Shown here piece by piece: positions 16,033 to 25,084 of a stretch of DNA of 63,675 nucleotides; the stretch's first letter is position 1; each line of letters opens with the position of its first letter. The translations under genes were made by a program, and so were the position numbers. This DNA is from Microvirga sp. 3-52 (GTDB lineage Bacteria; Pseudomonadota; Alphaproteobacteria; Rhizobiales; Beijerinckiaceae): contig NZ_JAHAMK010000021.1 of the NCBI RefSeq assembly GCF_018383585.1, positions 920 to 64,594 on the forward strand, given 5' to 3'. The notes beneath the pieces are model-generated. The model was not told where the DNA came from, made no database searches, and saw only the letters and a list, made by a program, of their open reading frames with translations.

Positions 16033-18300
16033 ATGCACGGTAAACTCGGTCCTAGTCTGGATTTCCTGAGCGGGGGCGGTGAAATGGGGGCGCTCATGCG
16101 CGCCCACGACTGGTCCATGTCGCCCCTCGGCCCGCCGGAAAACTGGCCCCAGAGTCTCCGGACCGTGGTGAGCCTGATGCTCACCTCCAAGTTTCCCATG
16201 TTCGTCGCCTGGGGGCCTCACCTCGCGTTCCTGTACAACGATGGCTATCGGCCCATCTTCGGCGCCAAGCACCCGCATGCCCTCGGATTGTCGTTCCGGG
16301 ATGTATGGTCGGAAATCTGGTCCGACATCGAACGCCTGGTGACGAAGGCGCTTGCAGGAGAGGCGACGTTTCACGAGGACCTGCACCTCGTGATGGAGCG
16401 CAACGGCTATCCGGAAGATACCTGGTACACCTTCTCCTACTCGCCGGTACGCGACGAGACGGGCGGCATCGCGGGCATGTTCTGCGCCTGTACGGAGACC
16501 ACGAAAGAGGTCAAGTCCCGCGCTGCTCTGAAAGCGGAGCAGGACCGTCTCCGCGAACTCTTCCAGCAGGCTCCGGGCTTCATGGCGATGCTGAGCGGGC
16601 GCGATCATGTCTTCGAGCTGGCGAACGATGCCTACCTCCAGCTTGTGGGCCATCGACGTGACATCCTGGGAAAACCCGTGCGAGATGTTCTGCCCGAGGT
16701 CGAAGGCCAGGGTTTCTTCGAGCTGCTCGACAAGGTCTACACCACCGGTGAACCGTTCGTCGGGCGCAACTTGCGGGTCGGACTTCAGCGCAGACCGGGA
16801 AGTCCTGTCGAGGACCGCTTCGTCGACCTCGTCTATCAGCCGATCACCGACAGCGACGGAAGGGTCACCGGCATCTTCGCCGAAGGATACGACGTCACCG
16901 AACGGATGCAGGCAGAGGAGAGTTTGCGCGAGAGCGAGGCACGGTTCCGCAATCTCGCCGACAACGCCCCCGTCATGGTCTGGGTGACGGAGCCCGACGG
17001 GACCTGCTCCTATCTGTCCCGCTCCTGGTACGAGTTCACCGGCCAATCCCGGGAGACCGGGCTGGGCTTCGGCTGGCTCGACGCCGTCCATCCGGATGAC
17101 AGCGGCTGGTCGGGCGAGATGTTTCGAGCCGCCAACGCCAGACGGGAACCCTTCCAGCTCGAATACCGACTCCGTCGGGCCGACGGCAATTATCGCTGGG
17201 CCATCGATACCGCCGCGCCGCGGATCGGCGAAGACGGCACCTTCCTCGGTTATGTGGGCTCCGTGCTCGATATCACCGAGCGCAAGCAGATCGAGGAACG
17301 CCTGCGCGCAAGCGCGGCCGAGTTCCAGACCGTCACCAATGCAGCGCCCGCCCTTGTCTGGGTAGGCGCCGAAGACGGCCGCATCCTCTACATGAATGAG
17401 CGTTGGCACGAGTTCACCGGGCAAACCGTCGAAGAATCTCTCGGCTACGGCTGGGCCAGCACGATGCATCCCGAAGATGCGGAACGCGTCCTGCCCCACT
17501 GGCAACGGTGCCGCGAGACCGGCGAAACCTATGAGGGTGAGGTGCGCTACCGCCGCCGGGACGGGGAGTATCGCTGGCATGCGTTCCGCGCCCTGCCGTA
17601 TCTCGACCCGGACGGGGCGATCGAGAAGTGGTTCGGCGTCAGCGTGGACATTCACGAGCGCAAGCAATGGGAGGAGCACCGGGAGCTTCTCATCAACGAG
17701 TTGAACCACCGCGTGAAGAACACGCTGACCATCGTCCAGGCGATGGCCGCTCAAAGCCTGCGGCACATGAGTGAAGAGGACCGCCCCAAGGTTCGGGCAT
17801 TCGAGGATCGTCTGTTCGCCCTGGCACGCGCCCATGACGTGCTCACGCGCGAGAACTGGGAAGGGGCGGAGCTTCGGGAGATCATCGACGAGGTGGTCGA
17901 GCCCTATCTCCGGCAGAAGACGAAGCACTTCGAGATCGAGGGACCCCGCCTTCGCCTCATCCCGAGGACAGCCTTGGCCATCGCGATGGCGATCCATGAA
18001 CTCGCGACGAACGCTGCAAAGTATGGTGCGCTGTCCGTCCCGTCGGGATGCGTCGTGATTACCTGGACGGTCACAGCAGGCGACGTGCCGCACCTGGAGT
18101 TGAAGTGGCAGGAGAAGGGTGGTCCGCCCGTCACCGCTCCGACCCGCAGGGGATTCGGCACGCGGATGATCGAGCGGAGCCTGGCACAGGACGTCGGGGG
18201 CAATGTTCGGCTGACCTATGCGCCCACCGGCGTGGTGTGCGTGATGGACATCCCGTTGAGCGAAGCGGGCGGAACGGCGGAACACCCCTCACGGCATTAG
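16033..18300 (+). CDS. Multi-PAS HWE-type sensor histidine kinase
   Basis: A 755-residue soluble kinase with no clear membrane helix. After an N-terminal PAS-like region (about 20-155) come three PAS/PAC units (about 170-300, 305-430 and 432-555), each closing with a DVTERM, DITERKQ or DIHERKQ type segment. The transmitter begins LLINELNHRVKNTL with His559, followed by HELATNAAKYGALS (Asn660) and LKWQEKGGPPV; the WxE signature marks the HWE/HisKA_2 group. Such kinases often signal light, redox or stress, sometimes towards the general stress response. No response regulator gene is adjacent, so the partner is unknown. No chromophore-binding motif (such as LOV NCRFLQ) is seen in the PAS units. 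Confidence 0.88.
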   Translation: MHGKLGPSLDFLSGGGEMGALMRAHDWSMSPLGPPENWPQSLRTVVSLMLTSKFPMFVAWGPHLAFLYNDGYRPIFGAKHPHALGLSFRDVWSEIWSDIERLVTKALAGEATFHEDLHLVMERNGYPEDTWYTFSYSPVRDETGGIAGMFCACTETTKEVKSRAALKAEQDRLRELFQQAPGFMAMLSGRDHVFELANDAYLQLVGHRRDILGKPVRDVLPEVEGQGFFELLDKVYTTGEPFVGRNLRVGLQRRPGSPVEDRFVDLVYQPITDSDGRVTGIFAEGYDVTERMQAEESLRESEARFRNLADNAPVMVWVTEPDGTCSYLSRSWYEFTGQSRETGLGFGWLDAVHPDDSGWSGEMFRAANARREPFQLEYRLRRADGNYRWAIDTAAPRIGEDGTFLGYVGSVLDITERKQIEERLRASAAEFQTVTNAAPALVWVGAEDGRILYMNERWHEFTGQTVEESLGYGWASTMHPEDAERVLPHWQRCRETGETYEGEVRYRRRDGEYRWHAFRALPYLDPDGAIEKWFGVSVDIHERKQWEEHRELLINELNHRVKNTLTIVQAMAAQSLRHMSEEDRPKVRAFEDRLFALARAHDVLTRENWEGAELREIIDEVVEPYLRQKTKHFEIEGPRLRLIPRTALAIAMAIHELATNAAKYGALSVPSGCVVITWTVTAGDVPHLELKWQEKGGPPVTAPTRRGFGTRMIERSLAQDVGGNVRLTYAPTGVVCVMDIPLSEAGGTAEHPSRH

Positions 18301-18422
18301 GCGGCAAGCCCAAATTCAAGCCCGTGGCGTCGGCCGAAGAGAATCTCCTTGTAGGAACCCTTGCACAGCCTTGCGCGTAACCCTGCGATTGCCGTGCCGC
18401 GTCTTCCGCAGGAGACAGATCC

Positions 18423-18932
18423 ATGATCCATGCCGTTCTGACCGTTCTTGCCATCGCCGCCGCGATGACGCCTGCCTCTGCAGCCGGATGGGCCGACGAC
18501 GAGGCCCAGGCCGACACCTGCGGGAAGACGCTGGAGCTGTTGACGACCGGCAGGATCGACGAAGCCGTCGACATGATCTTTCTGGAGGCGCAGCCTTGGG
18601 ACGCTCAAGCGGTCAAGACGCGCGCGGAGTACGGGAAGATGGCGGATTCCATGCGCGGTTTCGTGCGCGCCGGCCTTGAATCGGTGCACAAGCAGAACGA
18701 GTCGACGACCGTGCGCTCCCACCAGATGGTGTCGCGCTCCACGCTCGGAGAGCGGATCGTTCATCTCGAGCAATGGGAATTCGACAACGGACGCAAGGCC
18801 TATGCGGGCTGCGTCCGCTGGCCCAATGCGGGTCCCGGGAGAGGCTGGGTCACCGAGATGGAGTTCGGGCCCGATCACGCCAAGGTGATCGAGAGGCTGG
18901 GGGACAAGGTCAAACGGGCGGGCGCGAAATAG
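18423..18932 (+). CDS. Hypothetical secreted protein
   Basis: A 169-residue protein whose first 20 residues (MIHAVLTVLAIAAAMTPASA) form a signal peptide with an ASA-type cleavage site, so it is probably periplasmic. The mature part has two cysteines (ADTCGKTLELL and YAGCVRWP) that could form a disulfide, and is otherwise mixed helix and strand. I recognise no family. AGGAG lies 8 bases before the ATG, which supports a real gene. It stands alone between the PAS kinase and a histidine phosphatase gene on the same strand. Confidence 0.7.
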   Translation: MIHAVLTVLAIAAAMTPASAAGWADDEAQADTCGKTLELLTTGRIDEAVDMIFLEAQPWDAQAVKTRAEYGKMADSMRGFVRAGLESVHKQNESTTVRSHQMVSRSTLGERIVHLEQWEFDNGRKAYAGCVRWPNAGPGRGWVTEMEFGPDHAKVIERLGDKVKRAGAK

Positions 18933-19059
18933 GGCGCGTCGAAGCTCATCCCCTACCTCGGGCGCGCCAGGCGACAGGTCTGCCAAGCCGGGCTATAGTC
19001 TTGGCATAGGACAGCGTTCGGTTGCGTCGGCAAAACTCTCTTTGTTGCGGGGGACCTCC

Positions 19060-19593
19060 ATGATGCAAGCGTTACCTTTCTCGCTCTCACGTCTTCTGTG
19101 CGCCCTGTCATTGGCCATCCTGATCATGGGCGGTCTGATCGCCCCCGGCCTGGCGCAGCAGACGATCATCCTGGTTCGTCACGCCGAGCAGACTCTCACC
19201 GGCGGCATGATGGATGGCGATCCGCCCCTCAACGAGGACGGCGCCCGACGCGCGCAGGCCTTGGCGTCCGTTCTCAAGGATGCGGGCGTGCGGGCGATCT
19301 ACGTGAGCCAGTACGCCCGCGCGCAGCAGACGGTGGAGCCCTTGGCCCGCGGTCTCGGCGTTAAGCCCGAGGTGGTGGCCAAGGACGATCTGAGCGCCCT
19401 GACGGAGCGCCTCAAGGCCCATGACGGCCAGGGAGCCGTCCTCGTCGTCGGCCACTCCGATACGATCCCGGCGCTTCTGAAGGTATGGGGTCATCTTCAG
19501 CCCGTCACCATCGACAAGACGGAGTTCAACAGCCTGTGGTTCGTCGTCTCGCGGCCCGACGGATCGCCGTTCGTCTCGAGGCTTCGGCTATAG
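19060..19593 (+). CDS. Exported histidine phosphatase family protein
   Basis: A 177-residue phosphoglycerate-mutase-like protein. A hydrophobic N-terminal segment ending GLAQQ is a probable signal peptide, then comes the catalytic ILVRHAEQT (Arg40, His41) and the second histidine in VVGHSDT (His132). PLNEDGARRAQAL and SQYARAQQTVEPLA are typical of SixA/phosphohistidine-phosphatase-like branches. The substrate cannot be predicted. The ATG at 19060 is preceded by GGGGGACC; a TTG further upstream would only lengthen the signal peptide. The gene ends in a perfect hairpin. Confidence 0.83.
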   Translation: MMQALPFSLSRLLCALSLAILIMGGLIAPGLAQQTIILVRHAEQTLTGGMMDGDPPLNEDGARRAQALASVLKDAGVRAIYVSQYARAQQTVEPLARGLGVKPEVVAKDDLSALTERLKAHDGQGAVLVVGHSDTIPALLKVWGHLQPVTIDKTEFNSLWFVVSRPDGSPFVSRLRL

Positions 19594-19623
19594 AGCATCG
19601 GACCCAAAGTGAGTCCGATGCTC
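19593..19623 (+). terminator. Perfect 11-bp inverted repeat after the histidine phosphatase gene
   Basis: GAGCATCGGAC (19593-19603) and GTCCGATGCTC (19613-19623) pair exactly with a 9-base loop containing AAAGTG. It starts at the last base of the stop codon. No T-run follows, so it may be a family B repeat that acts as a transcript-end hairpin and not a classical terminator. Confidence 0.5.
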
Positions 19624-19661
19624 CCTTCCCTGAAGAAAGAGCGTGTCGGCTCACTGGAATC

Positions 19662-21059
19662 TCACTTCGGCAGTGTATCCTTGTAGACCTTGCCGTCCTT
19701 CACGATGACGAGAAAGCTCTTGGCCGCATCGGCCACGAGGTCGAGGTTCTCCAGGGGATTGCCGTCGACGAGCAGAAGGTCCGCCAGCGCCCCCTCTTCG
19801 ACGATGCCGAGCTTACCCGGATAGGGATTGCGCAGGCCTGACAATTGCAGCAATTCGGCATTCGTCGACGTCGCCATGATCAGCGCTTCCGCCGGCGTGT
19901 ACCAGCGGGCGAGAGCGGCAAGCATGGCGCCCTGCCGCTTCGCCTGGGCCTCGGAGAACAGGATGTCGGTGCCGAAGGCCGTCTTGATCCCGTATTTCTT
20001 TGCCAGGGCATAGATCCGGTCGGTGCCGGTGACCACCTGTGCCAACTTGGCCTGTTCCGCCGGGCCCAGTCCGCTGGCGGCCGACAGGTCCAGGAACGGC
20101 TGCGTGCTCAGCCAGATGCCCTTCTCGGCCATCAGCCGGGCCGTGGCCTCGTCCATCAGATGTGCGTGCTCAATGCACCTGACGCCCGCTGCGATGGAGC
20201 GCTGGATCGCGGCAGGCGTGTAAGCATGGGTGCAGACATAGGTCCCCCAGTTCTCGGCCGCTTCGACCGCGGCGCGCAGCTCGGCCTCGGTGAAGGTGGA
20301 AACGTCGAGCGGGCTGAACGGGGACGCCACGCCGCCGCCGGCCGTGAGCTTGATCTGCGATGCGCCCTGCATGAGCTGCTCGCGCGTCCGCAATCGCACC
20401 TCGTCAGGGCTGTCGGCGATCATGCTGCCGCCGAGCTGCTCGACGCGGGCGAGCATGCCCCCGATGGTTCTCGGCAGGTCGGAGAGCTGGCGAAAGTCGC
20501 CATGGCCGCTGGTGATCGTGATGACGGCGCCGGATGGATAGATGCGCGGCCCCGGCAGCAGTCCTTCGTCGATCGCGCGCTTGAGGTCGAAGGACGGCCC
20601 ACCCAGGTCACGGATGGTGGTGAAGCCGCGCATCAGCGTGGCGGTGGCCTCGGCTCCCGCCAGCAGGGTGGAATAGCCGATGCCGCTGGACAGGAGTGCC
20701 ACGGGAGTCGGCCGCACCATCATCGCATGCCAATGCATGTCGATCAGGCCCGGCATCAGCACGCGTCCGCTCCCGGGGACAACCCGAACATCGGTCTCCG
20801 CCGCGACGTCGATCGGGGCCATCGAGATGCGCTCGATGACGTTTCCCCTCACCAGAACATGAGAGGGACCCGACAGCGCTGCGCTTTTTCCATCGAAGAT
20901 CCGGACGTTCTCGAAGAGAACAGGCGGATTGTCGGCCGGGGCGGGCGATCGGGGCTGCGCCACGGCCGCCGAGGAATGCCCGATGGACAGGGCTCCCGCC
21001 AAGACGAGCAACCGGGACATGCCACGTTTCAGATGATCAATCGTTCCCGTGCCGGACAT
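19662..21059 (-). CDS. Exported metal-dependent amidohydrolase (imidazolonepropionase-like / prolidase-like)
   Basis: About 465 residues of the amidohydrolase superfamily. [15 protein letters not shown] then AVAQ is a signal peptide, so it acts outside the cytoplasm. Metal-site motifs are the first-strand HxH in MPGLIDMHWH, a probable carboxylated lysine in QIKLTAGGG, the histidines in THAYTPAAIQ and CIEHAHLMD, and the aspartate in AFGTDILF. Related secreted enzymes cleave dipeptides or aryl/cyclic amides; no substrate can be assigned here. The frame is open to 21233, but the ATG at 21059 or the one at 21020 fits the signal peptide better. It converges with the histidine phosphatase gene. Confidence 0.82.
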   Translation of the reverse strand: MSGTGTIDHLKRGMSRLLVLAGALSIGHSSAAVAQPRSPAPADNPPVLFENVRIFDGKSAALSGPSHVLVRGNVIERISMAPIDVAAETDVRVVPGSGRVLMPGLIDMHWHAMMVRPTPVALLSSGIGYSTLLAGAEATATLMRGFTTIRDLGGPSFDLKRAIDEGLLPGPRIYPSGAVITITSGHGDFRQLSDLPRTIGGMLARVEQLGGSMIADSPDEVRLRTREQLMQGASQIKLTAGGGVASPFSPLDVSTFTEAELRAAVEAAENWGTYVCTHAYTPAAIQRSIAAGVRCIEHAHLMDEATARLMAEKGIWLSTQPFLDLSAASGLGPAEQAKLAQVVTGTDRIYALAKKYGIKTAFGTDILFSEAQAKRQGAMLAALARWYTPAEALIMATSTNAELLQLSGLRNPYPGKLGIVEEGALADLLLVDGNPLENLDLVADAAKSFLVIVKDGKVYKDTLPK

Positions 21060-21238
21060 TGTGACCAACCCATGCCTGTGAGCCCCTCGTCGTGAGCCTC
21101 GCCTCTGCTCGCTCATCTGGCCATCAGGGAAAACCCTGAGATCGGCAGGGGCGACACAGGAGGTGACAGGGACCTGTTCCTGTCCGAGGCAAAGTGTCTG
21201 GATAGAGTGGCATCGATCCCGCCGCCGCCGCAAACGAA

Positions 21239-21267
21239 AATGGCCGGGACGAGCCCGGCCATGACGT
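21239..21267. repeat. Half copy of repeat family A downstream of argG
   Basis: Only the right hairpin of the family remains: GGCCGGGACGAGCCCGGCC followed by ATGACG. It sits just after the argG stop on the minus strand, where it could act as a transcript-end stem-loop. Confidence 0.7.
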
Positions 21268-21287
21268 GGTCTTTCTCTCTTCCAGTC

Positions 21288-22520
21288 TTACAGCCCCAGC
21301 TTCTTCTTGCGCTGAGCCAATGTCCGCAACCGCAGGGCGTTGAGCTTGATGAAGCCGGCGGCGTCGCGGTGATCGTAGGCGACAGCGCCTTCCTCGAAGG
21401 TGACGAGATCCTGGTCGTAGAGGGAGTAGGGGCTCGTCCGGCCGATGAGGTGGACGCCGCCCTTGTAGAGCTTGAGCGTCACTTCGCCGGTGACGAATTC
21501 CTGTGACTTGTCGATCAGAACCTGGAGCATCTCGCGCTCCGGCGAGAACCAGAAGCCGTTGTAGATGAGCTCGGCATATTTCGGCATCAGCTCGTCCTTC
21601 AGGTGCGCCGCGCCGCGATCGAGGGTGATCGACTCGATGCCGCGATGGGCGAGGTGAAGAATCGTGCCGCCGGGGGTCTCGTACATGCCGCGGCTCTTCA
21701 TGCCGACGAAGCGGTTCTCGACGAGGTCGAGGCGGCCGATGCCATTGATCTTGCCGAGCTCGTTGAGCTTGGCCAGCAGGTCGGCCGGACCCATCTTCTG
21801 GCCGTCGATGGCGACCGGGTCGCCCTTCTCGAACGTGATGGTGATCACCGTCGGCTTGTCGGGGGCGGCTTCGGGACCGTCGGTGCGCGAATAGACGTAA
21901 TCCGGCACTTCCATGGCCGGATCCTCCAGCACCTTGCCCTCGGAGGAGGCGTGCAGGAGGTTGGCGTCGACGGAGAACGGGGCCTCGCCGCGCTTGTCCT
22001 TGGCGATGGGGATCTGGTTCTGCTCGGCGAAGGCGATGAGCTGCTCGCGGGAGCGCAGGTCCCATTCGCGCCAGGGGGCGATCACGGTCACGTCGGGCTT
22101 CAGCGCGTAATAGCCGAGCTCGAAGCGCACCTGATCGTTGCCCTTGCCGGTCGCCCCGTGGGCGACCGCGTCGGCCCCGACCTTCTCGGCGATCTCGATC
22201 TGCTTCTTGGCGATCAGCGGCCGGGCGATCGAGGTGCCCAGCAGGTAAAGGCCCTCGTATTGCGCGTTGGCGCGGAACATCGGGAACACGTAGTCGCGCA
22301 CGAACTCGTCGCGCAGGTCCTCGATGAAGATGTTCTCCGGCTTGATGCCCAGAAGCTCGGCCTTCTTGCGCGCCGGCTCCAGTTCCTCGCCCTGGCCGAG
22401 GTCGGCGGTGAAGGTCACCACCTCGCAGCCATAGGTGGTCTGCAGCCACTTGAGGATGATGGAGGTGTCGAGGCCGCCGGAATAGGCGAGCACGACCTTG
22501 TTCACGCGCGTCGAAGCCAT
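21288..22520 (-). CDS. argG: Argininosuccinate synthase
   Basis: A 410-residue enzyme that joins citrulline and aspartate with ATP to give argininosuccinate, the penultimate step of arginine synthesis. The ATP-pyrophosphatase loop [11 protein letters not shown] lies at about 10-20; [13 protein letters not shown] and the citrulline/aspartate-binding [11 protein letters not shown] are intact. Length is as expected. It is a monocistronic-looking gene divergent from the DsbA-fold isomerase gene, with a family B repeat about 40 bases upstream of its start. Confidence 0.97.
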   Translation of the reverse strand: MASTRVNKVVLAYSGGLDTSIILKWLQTTYGCEVVTFTADLGQGEELEPARKKAELLGIKPENIFIEDLRDEFVRDYVFPMFRANAQYEGLYLLGTSIARPLIAKKQIEIAEKVGADAVAHGATGKGNDQVRFELGYYALKPDVTVIAPWREWDLRSREQLIAFAEQNQIPIAKDKRGEAPFSVDANLLHASSEGKVLEDPAMEVPDYVYSRTDGPEAAPDKPTVITITFEKGDPVAIDGQKMGPADLLAKLNELGKINGIGRLDLVENRFVGMKSRGMYETPGGTILHLAHRGIESITLDRGAAHLKDELMPKYAELIYNGFWFSPEREMLQVLIDKSQEFVTGEVTLKLYKGGVHLIGRTSPYSLYDQDLVTFEEGAVAYDHRDAAGFIKLNALRLRTLAQRKKKLGL

Positions 22521-22560
22521 AGCAGGGGATTCCAGAGTGATAAGGGTGCTCGCGACTTAA

Positions 22561-22602
22561 AACATCGGACCTAAAAGGGGAAGCCACTTTCGGTCGGATC
22601 GA
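22561..22602. repeat. Dispersed repeat family B, copy upstream of argG
   Basis: ATCGGACC and GGTCGGAT form imperfect arms around TAAAAGGGGAAGCCACTTT. On the opposite strand the centre reads AAAGTGGCTTCC, the core that recurs in the other copies. Confidence 0.6.
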
Positions 22603-22747
22603 AAGGTATGCTTCCTTCGCATTCCTGACCGGAAAGCTGAGGCCTGCCATAACTTGGTGGAATGCGATAGGCCATGAGCGGGAGTATGAAGCCGGCTTGC
22701 ACGAGGCAGTAGCCTTGCTGCCAGAAGGGCCGGCACGAGAGACGCTC

Positions 22748-23377
22748 ATGATCCGTCAGCCGCATCTCGAATTCTGGTACGAATTCGCCTCCACCTATTC
22801 CTATCTCGCCGCCATGCGCATCGAGAAGGCCGCGGTGGAGGCCGGGGTGATGGTTCTCTGGCGGCCTTTCCTGCTGGGGCCGGTCTTCAAGGCGCAAGGC
22901 CTGGAGACTTCGCCTTTTGCCCTCTATCCGGACAAGGGGCGCTACATGTGGCGGGACATGGAGCGTGAGGCCGCCCGGTTCGGGCTGCCCTTCTACCGCC
23001 CCAAGACCTTTCCCCAGAACGGACTCATGGCCGCGCGGGTCGCGCTGCTCGGCATCGAGCCCGGCTGGACCCCCGCCTTCACCCGCGCCGTCTACACGGC
23101 CGAGTTCGGCGAATGCCGCGACATCGCCGATCCGGCGGTGCTGACCGACATTCTGACGAAGCTCGGGCTCGAGGCCGAGGCCATCCTGGCCGAGGCGCAG
23201 ACGGACGCCAACAAGATGCGCCTGCGCCGGATGGGCGAGGAGGTCCAGCCGCGGGGCATCTTCGGCGCGCCGACCTTCTTCACCGAGGACGAGGAGATGT
23301 TCTGGGGCAACGACCGGCTCGAACAGGCCCTCGACTGGGCCGTCGCCCAGGCTAGGCGCTCGGACTGGCCGGTTTGA
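22748..23377 (+). CDS. 2-hydroxychromene-2-carboxylate isomerase-like protein (DsbA-fold, kappa-class GST-like)
   Basis: A 209-residue thioredoxin-fold protein beginning MIRQPHLEFWYEFASTYSYL. The serine-containing STYSYL in place of a CxxC motif, the FLLGPVF segment and GIFGAPTFFTEDEEMFWGNDR are typical of the HCCA isomerase group, glutathione-dependent isomerases in naphthalene-type catabolism with many uncharacterised relatives. No aromatic degradation genes are nearby, so the true substrate is open. The ATG at 22748 was chosen because the product then starts at the conserved first strand. Confidence 0.82.
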   Translation: MIRQPHLEFWYEFASTYSYLAAMRIEKAAVEAGVMVLWRPFLLGPVFKAQGLETSPFALYPDKGRYMWRDMEREAARFGLPFYRPKTFPQNGLMAARVALLGIEPGWTPAFTRAVYTAEFGECRDIADPAVLTDILTKLGLEAEAILAEAQTDANKMRLRRMGEEVQPRGIFGAPTFFTEDEEMFWGNDRLEQALDWAVAQARRSDWPV

Positions 23378-23529
23378 CCCGAAGTCGCGCCGGCACTATG
23401 TCGGGGGCCAATTCGATAAGGCCGCCGTGAGACGCCAATCACTGCCGCCCCCGACAATCCTTCCATCCTCTCCCTAAAGCCATGCGCTCTCTCGTTCGGA
23501 GCGCATGCCCACGTTGGAAAACGAGTCGC

Positions 23530-24828
23530 ATGATGTTGATGAAAAACAGTGTCGCTGACCAGAAAGGCCGTCTCAAGTCGATCCTCGGCGGATCGGCCGG
23601 CAACATGGTCGAGTGGTACGATTGGTATGTCTATTCCGCCTTCACGCTCTATTTCGCACCCATCTTCTTTCCCAAGGGCGATCAGACCGCCCAGCTCCTG
23701 AACGCGGCGGCCGTCTTCGCGGTCGGCTTCCTCATGCGCCCCATTGGGGCCTGGATCATGGGCATCTATGCCGACCGCAAGGGCCGCAAGGCAGGCCTCA
23801 CCCTCTCGGTGACCCTGATGTGCACGGGCTCGCTGATGATTGCCGTCACGCCGGGCTACGACAGCATCGGCGTGTTCGCTCCGATCATCCTGGTTCTGGC
23901 GCGCCTGATCCAGGGCATCAGCGTCGGCGGCGAATACGGTGCCAGCGCGACCTACCTGAGCGAGATGGCGGGAAAAAACCGCCGCGGTTTCTTCTCCAGC
24001 TTCCAGTACGTGACGCTGATCTCGGGTCAGCTGATCGCGCTCGCCGTGCTGCTGATCCTGCAACAGGCCATGTCCGAGCAGAATCTCGAGGCCTGGGGCT
24101 GGCGCATCCCGTTCGCCATCGGCGGCGTGCTCGCGGTGATCGTGTTCTATCTCCGCCGCGGCCTCGCCGAGACGGAATCCTACAAGAACGCCCAGGGCGC
24201 GGCGGCACCGCGGTCCAGCGGCCTTGCGCTCTTCACCAAGTATCCGCGCGAGGCCTTCACGGTCATCGCGCTCACCGCCGGCGGCACGCTCGCCTTCTAT
24301 GCCTACACCACCTACCTGCAGAAGTTCCTGGTCAACACCTCGGGCTTTTCCCGCGAGTCGGCGAGCCAGATCACGGCCGCGGCCCTGTTCATCTTCATGC
24401 TGCTGCAGCCGGTCGCGGGTGCTCTGTCGGACAAGATCGGCCGCAAGCCGCTGATGGTGGGCTTCGGTATCTTGGGCGTCCTGTTCACCTATCTGATCTT
24501 CTCGACCCTCGCTGGCACGAAGGATCCCTATGTGGCCTTCGCACTCTGCCTCGCGGCGCTCGTGATCGTCACCGGCTACACCTCGATCAACGCGGTGGTG
24601 AAGGCGGAGATGTTCCCGGCCCATATCCGGGCGCTCGGCGTCGCCTTGCCCTACGCCATCGCCAACACGGTCTTCGGCGGCACCGCCGAATACGCGGCGC
24701 TCTGGTTCAAGCAGGCCGGCATCGAATACGGCTTCTTCTGGTACGTGACCGGCATGATCGGACTATCTCTCATCGTCTATCTCCGGATGAAGGATACCCG
24801 CGAGCACAGCCTCATTCACGAGGATTGA
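23530..24828 (+). CDS. MFS transporter of the metabolite:H+ symporter family (KgtP-like)
   Basis: A 432-residue inner-membrane protein with about twelve helices. SAGNMVEWYDWYVYS at the first helix, MGIYADRKGRKAGL in loop 2-3, RLIQGISVGGEYG in helix 4 and GALSDKIGRKPLM in loop 8-9 are signatures of the MHS family (KgtP, ProP, ShiA). Its length equals E. coli KgtP, an alpha-ketoglutarate/H+ symporter, but an organic acid in general is the safest call. Three closely spaced ATGs (23530, 23533, 23539) are possible starts. It is followed by a strong hairpin at 24859-24891. Confidence 0.83.
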   Translation: MMLMKNSVADQKGRLKSILGGSAGNMVEWYDWYVYSAFTLYFAPIFFPKGDQTAQLLNAAAVFAVGFLMRPIGAWIMGIYADRKGRKAGLTLSVTLMCTGSLMIAVTPGYDSIGVFAPIILVLARLIQGISVGGEYGASATYLSEMAGKNRRGFFSSFQYVTLISGQLIALAVLLILQQAMSEQNLEAWGWRIPFAIGGVLAVIVFYLRRGLAETESYKNAQGAAAPRSSGLALFTKYPREAFTVIALTAGGTLAFYAYTTYLQKFLVNTSGFSRESASQITAAALFIFMLLQPVAGALSDKIGRKPLMVGFGILGVLFTYLIFSTLAGTKDPYVAFALCLAALVIVTGYTSINAVVKAEMFPAHIRALGVALPYAIANTVFGGTAEYAALWFKQAGIEYGFFWYVTGMIGLSLIVYLRMKDTREHSLIHED

Positions 24829-24858
24829 GGGCCGGCCACCTGACGTCGATCCATCCTT

Positions 24859-24891
24859 TTCACCCCCGCTTTTCCGGAAAAGGGGGGTGAA
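24859..24891 (+). terminator. Hairpin after the MHS transporter gene
   Basis: TTCACCCCC (24859-24867) pairs with GGGGGTGAA (24883-24891), and between them lies the palindrome CTTTTCCGGAAAAG. There is no T-run after the stem. The remaining bases up to 25084 show nothing further apart from the ribosome-binding site of the next gene. Confidence 0.5.
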
Positions 24892-25084
24892 TAGTTGATG
24901 GCTGCGAGTCCCTGCAACCGGCATGCGCGGCGACGGGAAACCTAACTCTTACGAGTCGGCCCTTGACTGAATTCCTCGAAAGAACAGTTCAAGCTACGCT
25001 GGGGAGTGGGATTCTGATCCAATCTGAGAGACTCGCGGTCCACCGACCAGCGGGTCTCAAAGGCGCCGAAACAGGGAGGTGGCC

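Noticed and set aside
15994..18285. Long antisense open frame over the HWE kinase gene
   Set aside because: Arg/His/Gly-rich translation without domains; the sense strand encodes a complete kinase.
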